Made by a program: the position numbers and the translations under genes. A DNA stretch of 64,000 bases from Desulfovibrio sp. GTDB taxonomy: Bacteria > Desulfobacterota > Desulfovibrionia > Desulfovibrionales > Desulfovibrionaceae. The stretch covers positions 47,622-111,621 of the forward strand of contig NZ_JAHZCJ010000008.1 in assembly GCF_019422935.1 (NCBI RefSeq), written 5' to 3'. Below, one piece after another: positions 18,879-28,688 of this stretch (position 1 is its first letter; each line of letters opens with the position of its first letter). A model generated the notes under the pieces. That model saw only the letters and a list, made by a program, of their open reading frames with translations, made no database searches and was not told where the DNA came from.

Positions 18879-19694
18879 TCAGGCGCGGTCTTCAGGGCCA
18901 GCGGTATCGTCTGCCGCATCGTCCGCGTCCGCATGCATGGCGGAAACAGACGATGCTCCGGACGTGGAGTCAACAATACCGGCTGACTGGACAGCGCCGC
19001 CTGTGCGCGCCCCTTCGCCGCGTTCCTCACTCTTGTGTTTCACGCTTTCACCCTGGCTGATAAAGTATACCTGCTCCGCAATGTTGATGGAGCGCCGCCA
19101 TACGCGCGTGAGCGAGCGGGTCACAAGGATGATATGCATGGCCTGATAGGGATCCAGGCTGGAATCAGGGTCAGAAAGGCTTTCCATAATCTGCTGGATG
19201 ATGCGCACTTCGCTTTGCACAGCTTCTTCATCGCCGCGCAGCATGTGCAGGGCGTCTTGTGCATTGTTTTCGCGGAACACGCGCACGGCGCGGTCAAAAG
19301 CCTCGCTGGCCTTGTAGTACATTTCGCGCACATGGGGGATCACCCCAAAGCCGGGCTTGTCCTGCATCAAAATAGCCTGCTCGGCCATGCTCACCGCCTC
19401 GTCGCCAATGCGCTCAAGGTCAACCACCATGCGCAGAGCGCTGACCACAAAGCGCAGATCTCCGGCAACGGGCTGGGTGCGGGCAAGCAGTTGCAGGGCC
19501 ATCTCGTCAATTTCATTTTCCAGAGCGTCAATGGCGGCATCGTTTTCAATGACCGATGCGGCCCGGCCCGGATCACCAGCCGCCATGGCCTTGCCGGCGT
19601 CTTCCAGGGCAATGCCCACGCTGGCGCACATGACCAGCAGCCGGGTGCGCAGTGATACGAGCAGTTGTTGTAAATAATTGGCCTGTTGCTGCAT
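18879..19694 (-). CDS. phoU: Phosphate signalling regulator PhoU
   Basis: A 271-residue helical protein with two PhoU repeats: the metal-cluster motif region DLERIGDEAVSMAEQA near residue 95 and a second repeat with SLTRVWRRSINIAEQVYF near 195. The last ~50 residues form an Ala/Asp/Glu-rich tail beyond the usual ~220-residue family length. PhoU links the Pst transporter to PhoR and represses the Pho response when phosphate is ample. A GGGAGA site precedes ATG 19694; an upstream in-frame ATG lacks one. Last gene of phoB-phoR-pstB-phoU. Confidence 0.92.
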   Translation of the reverse strand: MQQQANYLQQLLVSLRTRLLVMCASVGIALEDAGKAMAAGDPGRAASVIENDAAIDALENEIDEMALQLLARTQPVAGDLRFVVSALRMVVDLERIGDEAVSMAEQAILMQDKPGFGVIPHVREMYYKASEAFDRAVRVFRENNAQDALHMLRGDEEAVQSEVRIIQQIMESLSDPDSSLDPYQAMHIILVTRSLTRVWRRSINIAEQVYFISQGESVKHKSEERGEGARTGGAVQSAGIVDSTSGASSVSAMHADADDAADDTAGPEDRA

Positions 19695-19799
19695 GATCGT
19701 TCTCCCGGAACAATTACGCTTGAATGTGAACTGCCCTGCGCTCAATGACGCGCTGGCAGCGCTTGAACATGACGTCCTGACGGCTGCAAGAGCAGGCGA

Positions 19800-20555
19800 T
19801 TAGCCAAAACGGCCTGTAATATAATCTTCCGTCTGCTTTTTTGCCGGTCTGGTGAACATGACATCCGTGGCGTTGTGTTCAATGAGCCTGCCCATGTAAA
19901 AAAATGCCGTGTAGTCAGAAACGCGGGCCGCCTGTTGCATGTTGTGCGTAACAATGATGATGGAAAGTGATTCGCGCAATTCACGGATGCTTTCTTCAAT
20001 CTTTTGCGTGGCGATGGGATCAAGGGCGCTGGCGGGTTCGTCCATGAGCAGCACCTCCGGCTCCACTGCCAGGGCACGGGCAATGCACAGGCGCTGCTGC
20101 TGCCCGCCGGAAAGCCCAAGCGCCGGGCTTTGCAGGCGGTCTTTGACTTCTTCAAAAATGGCGGCCCTGCGCAGGGAAAGCTCCACTTTTTCGGCAATCA
20201 GGCTTTCGTCCCGCAGGCCATTGACGCGCAGGCCGTAGGCCACGTTTTCATAAATGGTTTTGGGGAAAGGATTGGGCTTCTGAAACACCATGCCCACACG
20301 GCAGCGCAGCGAAACCACATCCGTATCCGGACGGTTCACATCCTGCCCATCCAGAATAATTTCGCCTTCAACGCGCGCTCCGGGAACAAGATCGTTCATG
20401 CGGTTCAGACAGCGCAAAAAGGTTGATTTGCCACAGCCCGAGGGGCCAATCAGGGCCGTGACCCTGCGCGGCTCAAAATTCAGGCTTACTTCGTGCAGGG
20501 CCTTGTTTTGCCCGTAGTATACACTGACGTTGCGTGCCAGCAGATGCTCGTTCAT
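19800..20555 (-). CDS. pstB: Phosphate ABC transporter ATPase PstB
   Basis: A 251-residue ATPase. Walker A is GPSGCGKST (about 36-44), the signature is [15 protein letters not shown], Walker [13 protein letters not shown], and [16 protein letters not shown] follows. [18 protein letters not shown] is PstB-specific. It powers phosphate import with PstS, PstC and PstA, which are encoded on the other strand 3 kb away. The start overlaps the phoR stop by four bases. Confidence 0.96.
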   Translation of the reverse strand: MNEHLLARNVSVYYGQNKALHEVSLNFEPRRVTALIGPSGCGKSTFLRCLNRMNDLVPGARVEGEIILDGQDVNRPDTDVVSLRCRVGMVFQKPNPFPKTIYENVAYGLRVNGLRDESLIAEKVELSLRRAAIFEEVKDRLQSPALGLSGGQQQRLCIARALAVEPEVLLMDEPASALDPIATQKIEESIRELRESLSIIIVTHNMQQAARVSDYTAFFYMGRLIEHNATDVMFTRPAKKQTEDYITGRFG

Positions 20556-22420
20556 GAAAGTGCCGCTCCGTAAACGGAAGATAGGGTGAAAACAAGGGCC
20601 GTGCTGCCGTCCTGCGCCGGGCTTTCCGCCCGGATGCGGCCACCGTGCCTTTCAACAATATGCTTGCAGATGGCCAGCCCAAGACCGGTAGTTGCCTGGC
20701 CCCTGTGCCGCTCCACCTGATAAAAGCGTTCAAAAATGCGCTCCAGATCGGCCTTGGGAATACCGGGGCCGTCATCCACCACGCGAAAGACCACATCCGG
20801 GCCGCTCACACGCGCGCTGATGCGCACATCGCCGCCTTCCGGCGCGTAACGGCCCGCATTTTCAATAAGATTTCTGAAAACCTGGGCCAGATGCGGCTGG
20901 CTTGCCATCACACGGCAGTCTTCGGGGATATCCACAACCACCGAGCACTTGCGGCGCTCAAGCACTTCGCGACACATGCCCGTGGCCTGCGATACGGCAT
21001 CGCGGGGATCTGTGGGACTGAGTTCCAGGCTGCCTGTCTTGCCCTCAAGCCGGGCAAGGGTGAGCAGATCGTCCACCATGCGGCTGAGGCAAACCCCATG
21101 TTTCAGAATGATTTCGCCAAAGCGGCGGCATTCGGGCGAGGCGTCCAGACTGATGAGGGTTTCGGCATAGCCCTGAATGGCCGTCAGCGGGGTGCGCAGC
21201 TCGTGCGACACATTGGCCACAAAATCGCGGCGCACGCGCTCCAGCCGCATAAGCTCTGTAATATCATGGAATACCGCCACCGCGCCCACGCCAGTCTGGC
21301 CCAGATGCTCAAGGCCGCAAGGGCGGGAAATGCATACCGACATAACCTGCCCGGACGAAAGCTCAAGTTGCAGATACCGCTGCTCGCGATTGAGCGTTGG
21401 CTCTTCGCCAGCGGCAGCTCCCTCGTGCCCCGCAGCGGGGGCCACGCTGGTTTGTGCAGCGTCTGCCTGGGCTGCGGCCGCAGAACCTTGAGCGGCGGAT
21501 GTGGCCATGGCCGCATCCACCGCTGCTTGCAACTGCGGCGAAGGAATGACTTCCACCACCTGCGCGCCCAAGGCCGATGCCGCTGCAGGAAATTCACGAG
21601 CCAATGCTCGGTTACAGCGGCGGATGCGCCCATGCGGACCCAGCACCAACACGCCATCGCTCATGGTTTCCAGTATGCTTTCAAGCTGGGCTGTCTGCTC
21701 AGCAGCAGTGCGCACATGGTCTTCAATATTTTCGGCCATGCGGTTTACGGCTTCAGCCAGCGGGGCAAATTCCCTGCCGGGAATGCGCCGCAAACGCCGC
21801 TGAAAATTCCCCAATGAAATGGCTTCCACCACAGAGACCATCTGTGAAAGCGAATTGCGCAATGCACCTGAGAGCAGACCCGCCAGAATCAGAGAAAGCA
21901 CCACTGTCACAATGCCTATTCTGGTGAATACGGCCACGCGGCTTTCAATTTCCTGTTGCAGGTTGTTCAGCGGCAAGGCAATGCGTAACAGCCGCTCGTC
22001 ATTCACGCGCATCGAGGCATACGCCATATCCGTACCCAGCGTCCCGCTCGAGCGCACGGAATACCCCTGCCCGCCCTGCATGGCAGCCCGCACTTCCGGC
22101 CTGTCTGCATGGTTGTCGAGTTTGGAAACTGGCTGCGCGCCCGGCGCGGTGTCGGCCAGCACGTTACCGCTGTTGTCGAGGAGAGAAAGCCGTTCCTGCG
22201 GCATTTTCAGTATGGCTGCCAGATCGCGCAAGCCTTCAGGGCTTGCCCCTGCCTTGTCAAGAATGACAGCAGACAGCGCAGTTTCGCGCAACAACCTTTC
22301 GCGGGCCGCGTCAACCTGACTCTGCTCAAAGGAAGCCCTGCCGTAATAAACGGCGATTCCCGAAGCAATAAGCGCTGCGGCAAGCACGCTGCAAAAAATT
22401 CGTGTTCTGAAAGAAAGCAT
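20552..22420 (-). CDS. phoR: Phosphate-regulon sensor histidine kinase PhoR
   Basis: About 622 residues: an N-terminal transmembrane helix ([15 protein letters not shown]), a periplasmic sensor region, a second helix near 165-185, a HAMP-like segment, a PAS domain ([20 protein letters not shown]), then HisKA with [19 protein letters not shown] (phospho-acceptor His) and HATPase_c ([37 protein letters not shown]). An Ala-rich insert lies inside the PAS region. An in-frame ATG 21 bases earlier (22441) has no ribosome site; this start follows a GAGCGAG. Cognate regulator PhoB is just upstream. Confidence 0.93.
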   Translation of the reverse strand: MLSFRTRIFCSVLAAALIASGIAVYYGRASFEQSQVDAARERLLRETALSAVILDKAGASPEGLRDLAAILKMPQERLSLLDNSGNVLADTAPGAQPVSKLDNHADRPEVRAAMQGGQGYSVRSSGTLGTDMAYASMRVNDERLLRIALPLNNLQQEIESRVAVFTRIGIVTVVLSLILAGLLSGALRNSLSQMVSVVEAISLGNFQRRLRRIPGREFAPLAEAVNRMAENIEDHVRTAAEQTAQLESILETMSDGVLVLGPHGRIRRCNRALAREFPAAASALGAQVVEVIPSPQLQAAVDAAMATSAAQGSAAAAQADAAQTSVAPAAGHEGAAAGEEPTLNREQRYLQLELSSGQVMSVCISRPCGLEHLGQTGVGAVAVFHDITELMRLERVRRDFVANVSHELRTPLTAIQGYAETLISLDASPECRRFGEIILKHGVCLSRMVDDLLTLARLEGKTGSLELSPTDPRDAVSQATGMCREVLERRKCSVVVDIPEDCRVMASQPHLAQVFRNLIENAGRYAPEGGDVRISARVSGPDVVFRVVDDGPGIPKADLERIFERFYQVERHRGQATTGLGLAICKHIVERHGGRIRAESPAQDGSTALVFTLSSVYGAALS

Positions 22421-22547
22421 GGTTTTTCTCGCTCGTAACATGCTGTCGTGGGCAATTACATTTTGAAGATGTGAACCTCAAAACGATCAAACGATAACGC
22501 TGTTGGGCACCAGCCAAGGCGCACCGTCCTGCACCCGCCGCTGCGCT

Positions 22548-23225
22548 TTATTCCTTGATGCGGTAGCCAACGCCGCGCACAGTCTCCAGCATGGGAGCCG
22601 CCTCGCCCAGTTTGGCGCGTAGTCTGCGCACATGGGTATCCACAGTGCGGGCATAGCCTTCAAAGGAATAGCCCCACACGTTGTTGAGGAGCTGCTCCCG
22701 GGTGCGGACCGATCCGGCATGCCGCAGTAGGTCTTCAAGCAGGCGGAATTCCGTGGCCGTGAGACTCAACAGCTCGCCCTCCACTTCGGCGGAATGCGCC
22801 TCGGTGCGCAGGCGTATGCCGTGCCGTTCAAGCACTGGGCTTTCAACCTTGCGCCCGCCGCGCCGCAGCACAGCCTTGACGCGCAGCATCAGCTCGCGGA
22901 CGCTAAAGGGTTTGACCACATAATCATCGGCACCAAGGCTCAGCCCCACCACCCTATCCACTTCTTCACCACGGGCGGTGAGCATGAGCACCGGGATATG
23001 CGAGGTCTCAGCCTGTGCTCCAAGACGGCGGCACACCTCAAATCCATCCACACCCGGCAACATCACATCAAGAAGCACCAGGTCGGGGGTATGCTGCCGG
23101 GCAAGGGCCAGGCCCTGAGTGCCATCGGCTGCTTCATGCACGGTGAATCCTTCGCGCTCAAGATTGAAACGCAAAAGTTCACGAATATCGGCTTCATCTT
23201 CAACTATCAGTATTTGCTGGCTCAT
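22548..23225 (-). CDS. phoB: Phosphate-regulon response regulator PhoB
   Basis: A 225-residue OmpR/PhoB-type regulator. The receiver domain shows ILIVEDEADIRELL, the phosphorylated Asp in VLLDVMLPG (about 53), LTARGE and YVVKPFS. The winged-helix DNA-binding domain has LSLTATEFRLL and TVDTHVRRLRAKLG. The ATG at 23225 is preceded by AGAGGTG; a GTG three codons earlier is less likely. It is first in its operon and sits behind a Pho box, so it is probably autoregulated. Confidence 0.94.
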   Translation of the reverse strand: MSQQILIVEDEADIRELLRFNLEREGFTVHEAADGTQGLALARQHTPDLVLLDVMLPGVDGFEVCRRLGAQAETSHIPVLMLTARGEEVDRVVGLSLGADDYVVKPFSVRELMLRVKAVLRRGGRKVESPVLERHGIRLRTEAHSAEVEGELLSLTATEFRLLEDLLRHAGSVRTREQLLNNVWGYSFEGYARTVDTHVRRLRAKLGEAAPMLETVRGVGYRIKE

Positions 23226-23289
23226 ATGTTTCACCTCTATGACGCAAACAGAGTACAGCGGCTTTGTGCGCCAAACTGATGGAGGGCAT

Positions 23290-23307
23290 GTTACAATTGC
23301 GTGACGA
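23290..23307 (-). promoter_or_regulatory. Pho box upstream of phoB
   Basis: Read on the minus strand, TCGTCAC-GCAA-TTGTAAC matches the two-unit Pho box (CTGTCAT, four bases, CTGTCAT) with the expected 11-base periodicity. It faces phoB. Confidence 0.65.
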
Positions 23308-23382
23308 AAAACATTTTAAATAATCTGCAATATTTCAGCATGTTAATTGCACATCTTGCAGCTTCACGCAGTCTTCTGCGTT

Positions 23383-23400
23383 TCGTCATATTTCTGTAAC
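23383..23400 (+). promoter_or_regulatory. Pho box upstream of pstS
   Basis: TCGTCAT-ATTT-CTGTAAC is a close match to the PhoB binding consensus, with units starting 11 bases apart (23383 and 23394), about 70 bases before the pstS start. Confidence 0.75.
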
Positions 23401-23471
23401 AGAGGCGGGCAAAAAGAGAAACGTACCGGGAAACGCCCCGGCACCAACACTAGAAACGAAGGAGAAAATCC

Positions 23472-24290
23472 ATGTCTATCGGAAAACTGCTCGCCACTGC
23501 CCTCACGGTTCTGAGCCTCAGCGCTCCGGCCATGGCTGCCCAACAGGTCGTCATCAACGGTTCCACCACTGTGCTTCCTGTGGTTCAGAAAGCTGGCGAA
23601 GCCTTCATGGCCTCCCACCCCGATGTGGAACTGAGCATTTCCGGCGGCGGTTCCGGCAACGGCATTAAGGCCCTCATTGAAAAGCAGTGCGACATCGCCA
23701 TGAGCTCGCGCGACATCAAGGAAAAGGAAGTTGAAGCCGCCAAGAAAAACGGCGTGACCCCCAACCGCGTTGTTGTTGCTATTGACGCCATCGTGCCTGT
23801 GGTCAACCCCGCCAACCCGGTTGCCGCCCTCACCACTGCCCAGCTGCGCGACATCTATGCCGGCAAGATCACCAACTGGAAGGAAATTGGCGGCCAGGAC
23901 GGCAAGATCGTTGTCATCTCCCGCGATACGTCCTCCGGTACCTTTGAATGCTGGCAGGAACTTATCATGAAGGAAGAGCGCGTTAACCCCGCTGCTCTCA
24001 TGCAGGCTTCCAACGGCGCCGTGGTGCAGGCCGTTTCCAAGAACAAGAACGCCTTGGGCTATGTTGGCCTTGGCTATCTCGACAAGTCCACCAAGGGCCT
24101 CAAGGTCAATGATGTGACCGCCACCGCCCAGACCGCCCTTTCCAAGCAGTGGCCCATCGCCCGCGAACTTTTTGTCTTCACCAACGGCACGCCTGCTGGC
24201 GGCGCCAAGGCCTTTGTGGATTACCTGCTGGATCCCGGCAAGGGCCAGAAGAACGTGCTTGAAGTGGGTTATGTGCCCCTGGGCAAGTAG
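23472..24290 (+). CDS. pstS: Phosphate ABC transporter substrate-binding protein PstS
   Basis: A 272-residue periplasmic protein with a signal peptide (residues 1-23, ending APAMA). Phosphate-binding loops are visible: NGSTTVLPVV, SGGGSGNGIKAL, MSSRDIKEKE and SRDTSSGTFECW. It delivers phosphate to PstC/PstA. AAGGAG precedes the ATG and a Pho box lies upstream, so phosphate-starvation induction is expected. Confidence 0.96.
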   Translation: MSIGKLLATALTVLSLSAPAMAAQQVVINGSTTVLPVVQKAGEAFMASHPDVELSISGGGSGNGIKALIEKQCDIAMSSRDIKEKEVEAAKKNGVTPNRVVVAIDAIVPVVNPANPVAALTTAQLRDIYAGKITNWKEIGGQDGKIVVISRDTSSGTFECWQELIMKEERVNPAALMQASNGAVVQAVSKNKNALGYVGLGYLDKSTKGLKVNDVTATAQTALSKQWPIARELFVFTNGTPAGGAKAFVDYLLDPGKGQKNVLEVGYVPLGK

Positions 24291-24373
24291 GTAGACGGCT
24301 ACCCGCGTTACACCCACAGCATCGGCGGAGCGGGAAGGCATGAGCCTCCCGCACCCGCCGGGGAGAAAGCGCA

Positions 24374-25264
24374 ATGCGCTCCAGAGACATCAAGGAAAAA
24401 GCGGTGCGCGTCACCCTTACCACCATGGCAGGCAGTTCGCTGCTGGCCCTGGCTGGTATTGTCATTTTTCTCTTCATGGAAGGTCTGCCGCTTTTCAGCG
24501 AATACCCCTTCCTCAATTTTCTGTTTGGGCACCTCTGGTATCCCACTGAGGAACCGGGATTGTTCGGCATATTTCCCCTGCTGGTTGCCTCTCTGGCGGT
24601 GACGGTACTTTCGTCCCTGCTGGCGGTGCCCATGGGGGTGCTGACAGCGGTTTACCTGACGGAAATCGCCCACCCCAACGTGCGCCGCATCATCAAGCCC
24701 TTTGTGGAGCTGCTGGCGGCATTGCCCTCGGTTGTGCTGGGCTTTCTGGGCATGGTGGTGCTTGCGCCTTTCTTGCAGGATTTTCTGGACGCGGCCACAG
24801 GGCTGAATCTGCTCAATGCCTCGCTGGTGCTGGCGCTCATGAGCGTGCCGACCATCTGCTCCGTGTCTGAAGATGCCCTGTTCGGCGTGCCGCGCGACCT
24901 GCGCGAGGCCTCGCTGGCACTGGGCGCGACACGCTGGCAGACAACTGTGCGAGTGGTTATTCCTGCCGCTCTTTCGGGCATAGGCACGGCTGTGATGCTC
25001 GGCATGTCGCGCGCCATCGGTGAAACCATGGTAGTACTGATGGTTGCTGGCGGAGCGGGCATCATCCCCACCTCGCTGCTCGATCCGGTGCGGCCCATGC
25101 CTGCCAGTATTGCCGCCGAGATGGCGGAGGCCGCCTTCCGCAGCGAGCACTACCACGCGCTTTTTGCCATTGGCATTGTGCTCTTTTTCCTGACGCTGGC
25201 CTTCAATCTGGCCGCTGGCTACATAGCCGAGAAACACCGTCAGGTGGGAACCTCCAGCCTGTAA
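24374..25264 (+). CDS. pstC: Phosphate ABC transporter permease PstC
   Basis: A 296-residue polytopic inner-membrane protein with about six helices. Family marks are IKPFVELLAALPSVVLGFLG and the EAA-type coupling loop LREASLALGATRWQT, then GMSRAIGETMVVLMVAGG. It lies 83 bases after pstS in the same operon and forms the channel with PstA. Confidence 0.95.
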   Translation: MRSRDIKEKAVRVTLTTMAGSSLLALAGIVIFLFMEGLPLFSEYPFLNFLFGHLWYPTEEPGLFGIFPLLVASLAVTVLSSLLAVPMGVLTAVYLTEIAHPNVRRIIKPFVELLAALPSVVLGFLGMVVLAPFLQDFLDAATGLNLLNASLVLALMSVPTICSVSEDALFGVPRDLREASLALGATRWQTTVRVVIPAALSGIGTAVMLGMSRAIGETMVVLMVAGGAGIIPTSLLDPVRPMPASIAAEMAEAAFRSEHYHALFAIGIVLFFLTLAFNLAAGYIAEKHRQVGTSSL

Positions 25265-25321
25265 ACGCACAGTGTTGCAAGGTTGCGCAGTATGACGCCA
25301 GTTCAGAACGAGGAAAAATCC

Positions 25322-26314
25322 ATGTCAGCCACCAGCCGCCTTACCCCTGTTCCTTCCACCGGGCCGAGCATCAAACTCACACCGCGCCCCCTGGAAGCAG
25401 ACCTCAAACACCACGATGCGGACGAACCGCCGCGCGAAGAAGGTGCGCGCCTGCAATTTGCCAGCGGCAAGGGCCGTGGGCAGTACCAGACATTCATGTT
25501 CTGGCTGCTGCGCGCCATTGCCGCCTGTAACGTGCTGGCACTGCTGGCCGTATGCGCTTTTTTGCTGCAAAACGGCTTGCCAGCCTTAAGCTGGTCTTTC
25601 CTGACCGAGGCCCCCAGGCAGATGATGACCAAGGGCGGCATATTCCCCTGTATCGTCGGCACGGCAATTCTGTCGCTGGGTTCACTCTTGCTGGCTTTTC
25701 CTCTGGGCGTGGCCTCCGCCGTGTACCTTAACGAATACGCCAAGCGCAACGCCTTTGCCCGCTTTGTGCGGCTGGGGGTCAACAACCTCGCGGGTGTGCC
25801 TTCTGTTGTTTTTGGCCTGTTCGGGCTATCGTTTTTTGTTACCTTCTGCGGATTTGGCGTAAGTATTGTTTCTGGGGTGCTCACCCTTGCGGTTCTGACG
25901 CTGCCGGTCATTATCGGCACGGCCGAGGAAGCGTTGCGCAACGTGCCGGACACATATCGTGAAGCTTCACTGGCTCTGGGCGCAACCAAATCGCAGACCA
26001 TTGCCCGCGTTATTTTGCCAAGCGCGCTGCCCGGCATGCTCACGGGGGCCATTCTGGGCGTGGCGCGCGCCGCAGGTGAAACCGCAGCCATCATGTTTAC
26101 AGCTTCGGTATTCTATATGCCCAAAGGGCCTGATTCCATATTCAGCCCGGTCATGGCGCTTCCCTACCATATGTATGTTCTTGCCACGGCAGGCACGGAA
26201 ATCGACAAGACCCGCCCCCTGCAATACGGCACCGGCCTCGTGCTGCTCTTGCTGGTACTGGGAATGAACCTGCTTGCCATCATCCTGCGCGACAGATTGC
26301 AGAAGCGCCACTAG
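25322..26314 (+). CDS. pstA: Phosphate ABC transporter permease PstA
   Basis: About 330 residues: a 60-residue charged N-terminal cytoplasmic extension, then six hydrophobic helices with the PstA signatures NLAGVPSVVFGLFGLSFF and YREASLALGATKSQT, followed by GVARAAGETAAIMFTA. GAGGAAAAA lies before ATG 25322; the frame also allows a start at 25283. Last gene of pstSCA; the ATPase pstB is in the opposite operon. Confidence 0.94.
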   Translation: MSATSRLTPVPSTGPSIKLTPRPLEADLKHHDADEPPREEGARLQFASGKGRGQYQTFMFWLLRAIAACNVLALLAVCAFLLQNGLPALSWSFLTEAPRQMMTKGGIFPCIVGTAILSLGSLLLAFPLGVASAVYLNEYAKRNAFARFVRLGVNNLAGVPSVVFGLFGLSFFVTFCGFGVSIVSGVLTLAVLTLPVIIGTAEEALRNVPDTYREASLALGATKSQTIARVILPSALPGMLTGAILGVARAAGETAAIMFTASVFYMPKGPDSIFSPVMALPYHMYVLATAGTEIDKTRPLQYGTGLVLLLLVLGMNLLAIILRDRLQKRH

Positions 26315-26631
26315 TTCTCATACCCTCCCTCCTCCAGACTCCAATACCCTCTCCCTCCCTCCTCTCTGTCAGAGCCCGCGAAAGCGGGCTCTGCTCGTAT
26401 TGGGCTTGCCAAGAGGGTTAAAAGCAAGGGGTAAGCTGCTGCATGGCCGCACATCCAGCGGTGCGATTCGTCCATCTGCTGTAAGGACAAGCTGAGAGGT
26501 TGTCAGATCTATGAGAAGGCACGTAGGTTACGTATCAGCCTGCTGCGCTCCACTGCCGAACTGCTGCTGACAGCTTTGCGCGAGGCAGACGGCCAGAGCC
26601 ATAGCTCAACAAACAGTCTTGGCACATACGC
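26315..26631. other. Intergenic region after pstA
   Basis: Apart from the 26370-26393 hairpin I see no gene or RNA here. A pyrimidine-rich CTCCCTCC stretch around 26320-26365 is a local composition oddity. Confidence 0.4.
26370..26393 (+). terminator. Hairpin after pstA
   Basis: A 10-bp perfect stem CAGAGCCCGC/GCGGGCTCTG around a GAAA tetraloop lies 55 bases after pstA. No clear U-tract follows, so termination strength is uncertain. Confidence 0.55.
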
Positions 26632-26660
26632 AAAAAAGGGAGGCCCGAAGGCCTCCCTTT
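26632..26660 (-). terminator. Intrinsic terminator of the porin gene
   Basis: An 11-bp perfect stem (26635-26645 with 26650-26660, CGAA/TTCG loop) is followed on the minus strand by six T residues, 40 bases after the porin stop. Confidence 0.9.
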
Positions 26661-26699
26661 GAATGCGTATCAAACCGTCCGCAGACGGTTGCGCTTGGA

Positions 26700-28256
26700 T
26701 TAGAAGCTGTACGCGAAGGTAACCTGAGCCTTCCACATATCCTGCTTGCTGAACGAGCTGGGAGTGTTGGCCTTCTTCCAGGTGCTGTTGTCCATGCAGT
26801 TGACCAAGTAGTCCAGTTCCAGGTTCATTTCCAGGTTCTGGTAGATCTTGTAGGAGTTCACGAGGTTGAATTCCACAAGGCCGTCGCGGGTGGTCAGGTA
26901 AGGCACCGTGGCAGCGCCCACGCCTTCAGTCCAGGCATAGGCAGAGCTCATGTACTTGACCATGCTGGTGCTGTTGGTGCCGCCCCAGTAAGCCAGGCGG
27001 AAGGTGTGCTTCAGGTCTTCCAGGAAGCTCATGTCCTTCAACTGGGCACCGATGCCCCAGGTACCAGCGTAGTCAACGCCGTAGTCCTGGCGCAGCCAGC
27101 CGTAGTTGCCGTCGCCCATGTAGGAAGTGAAGTTGCCGGTAGGAACGATAGAAGGCATGCGCTCGGAACCGTTCTTCACGCTGCCGTCATCGCCGGAAGC
27201 ATACCAACCGAACAGACCGGGGGTGGCCCAATCCATCTTGTATTCAACAAGGGCCTTGGCCAGCCAGCCCTGACGCTGGGTGCTGCCGCGAACCATGTCG
27301 CCGCCCTGGCCCTTCTGCACATCATAACGGCCCATGCCTTCAACATAGCCGTAGTTGATGTCCAGTTCGATGTTCAACGGATCGAACATGGTCACGGCCA
27401 GGGGCAGACCGGCCCAGAACATGGAGCCGTAAGCCTTGCTGGTGCCACCAAGGCTGCTAGGATTGGAGGCAACGGGGAAGGGCAGCAAAGTATAGGGGGG
27501 GTTGCCGTCACGGCTGCCGATATTGCTATAGGTGCCGTTGTCTACACCATCATCAGTGTTGTCAACGTAGTTGGTCAGGGTGTTCTTGCCCAGCACGCCG
27601 TACATAACCCAAGGCGTGAGATTCACACCGTCAAAGGTCAGGGGGGCAGTCACGCCGAACAGATCCATGTTGTCAAGATAGTTCGCATGGTTGTTGCTGT
27701 AGCGAGCATCTTTGCCATTGAAGTTATCGTTGAAGGGACGCGCCCAGAAAGCGGTCAGGGCAACGTTTTCATTGAACTTGTAAGAACCGACAACGGCGGC
27801 CACGTCGGTATCCATGACAGCGGAGCCACCAGCATAGGTGTTAGGCAGGGCAAGACCCTGGATACCCATGCGCACCTTGGCATCGGTCTGGGGGATAGCC
27901 CAGTCGATGTAGGCGTTTTTCACACGAACCTGGTTGTTGCCGTCAGCGCCAAGGGCGCCGCCGTTATCGCTCTTGCCCCACTTCTGCGTGCCGATTTCAA
28001 AGTACACGGTGCCGGACAGGGCTTCAGAAGCCACGGCGTCCAACTGCAAGCGCACGCGCTGCTGAGCGTCAAAAGTGTCGGTATTGTCGGCCTTGATCTT
28101 GTTGCCATTCTTCGAAGTTTTGCTGACAGGGCTGTCCGTGCCCACGCCGAAGCCCATGAGCCACTGGCCCTTGGCCTTGAAATCAATGGCGCTGGCACCG
28201 GTGGCCGCGCCGAACACCAGGCCGGCGGCCAGGATAAGCGTACAGATGCGTTTCAT
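26700..28256 (-). CDS. Outer-membrane trimeric porin, predicted Pho-regulated
   Basis: A 518-residue outer-membrane beta-barrel protein with a signal peptide (MKRICTL to GASA, about 1-23), alternating hydrophobic/polar strands and a C-terminal aromatic residue (VTFAYSF), the usual barrel-assembly signal. Content matches the Desulfovibrio homotrimeric porin family. The ATG at 28256 follows GAGAGGAAGG; the frame is open 13 codons upstream without a better site. A three-unit Pho box sits about 130 bases upstream, suggesting it serves in phosphate or anion uptake under starvation, like PhoE/OprP by analogy. Confidence 0.88.
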   Translation of the reverse strand: MKRICTLILAAGLVFGAATGASAIDFKAKGQWLMGFGVGTDSPVSKTSKNGNKIKADNTDTFDAQQRVRLQLDAVASEALSGTVYFEIGTQKWGKSDNGGALGADGNNQVRVKNAYIDWAIPQTDAKVRMGIQGLALPNTYAGGSAVMDTDVAAVVGSYKFNENVALTAFWARPFNDNFNGKDARYSNNHANYLDNMDLFGVTAPLTFDGVNLTPWVMYGVLGKNTLTNYVDNTDDGVDNGTYSNIGSRDGNPPYTLLPFPVASNPSSLGGTSKAYGSMFWAGLPLAVTMFDPLNIELDINYGYVEGMGRYDVQKGQGGDMVRGSTQRQGWLAKALVEYKMDWATPGLFGWYASGDDGSVKNGSERMPSIVPTGNFTSYMGDGNYGWLRQDYGVDYAGTWGIGAQLKDMSFLEDLKHTFRLAYWGGTNSTSMVKYMSSAYAWTEGVGAATVPYLTTRDGLVEFNLVNSYKIYQNLEMNLELDYLVNCMDNSTWKKANTPSSFSKQDMWKAQVTFAYSF

Positions 28257-28386
28257 AAATCCCTTCCTCTCTAGTTTTTCCCACAGGGTTGACACAGGCC
28301 TGCTCCAACACAGGCTGGGAAAACATACCTAGAATCATGGATGATGGCAACCATTTTCGTCAAAAAATTTTTACCAGACTGTCACA

Positions 28387-28415
28387 ATGGCAGAAATATG
28401 ACGCTCAAATGACAT
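28387..28415 (-). promoter_or_regulatory. Three-unit Pho box upstream of the porin
   Basis: On the minus strand the units ATGTCAT (28415-28409), GCGTCAT (28404-28398) and CTGCCAT (28393-28387) begin exactly 11 bases apart, separated by TTGA and ATTT. This is the layout of an extended PhoB operator. A TAAAAAT stretch about ten bases downstream could be the -10. Confidence 0.75.
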
Positions 28416-28597
28416 GAAGGCAATGCCAGCGCCTTCATTCCCCCGATCCAAAACCACCGCCTTTGCTGCGCCGGGAGCCATCCCCCACGTATTCTTCTCC
28501 AAAGTTGACTGCAGGGGCTTACCTCGAATACGCGTTCAATTTTTTTGCTGGGCAAGATGCTTCTCCCTCTTTAAAGGAACCGCATACGCACACAAAA
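28416..28597. other. Intergenic region, nothing recognised
   Basis: No gene, RNA or repeat is supported here between the porin control region and the terminator at 28598. Confidence 0.4.
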
Positions 28598-28650
28598 GCC
28601 CGCCCCTGTTCAAAGCCAGCATTGCTGCGGCATCATGAACAGGGGCGGGC
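28591..28650 (-). terminator. Terminator of the rsfS-gpmI-zinc ribbon operon
   Basis: A 15-bp perfect stem (28598-28612 with 28636-28650) encloses a 23-base loop; on the minus strand CTTTTGTG follows. It lies 40 bases after the zinc-ribbon gene. Confidence 0.7.
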
Positions 28651-28688
28651 CACGGGCTCACCCAAAAACCAGAACGGATATATTCGAC

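Noticed and set aside
26619..28274. A 551-codon plus-strand frame
   Set aside because: Antisense to the porin, which has signal peptide, C-terminal Phe, Pho box and terminator.
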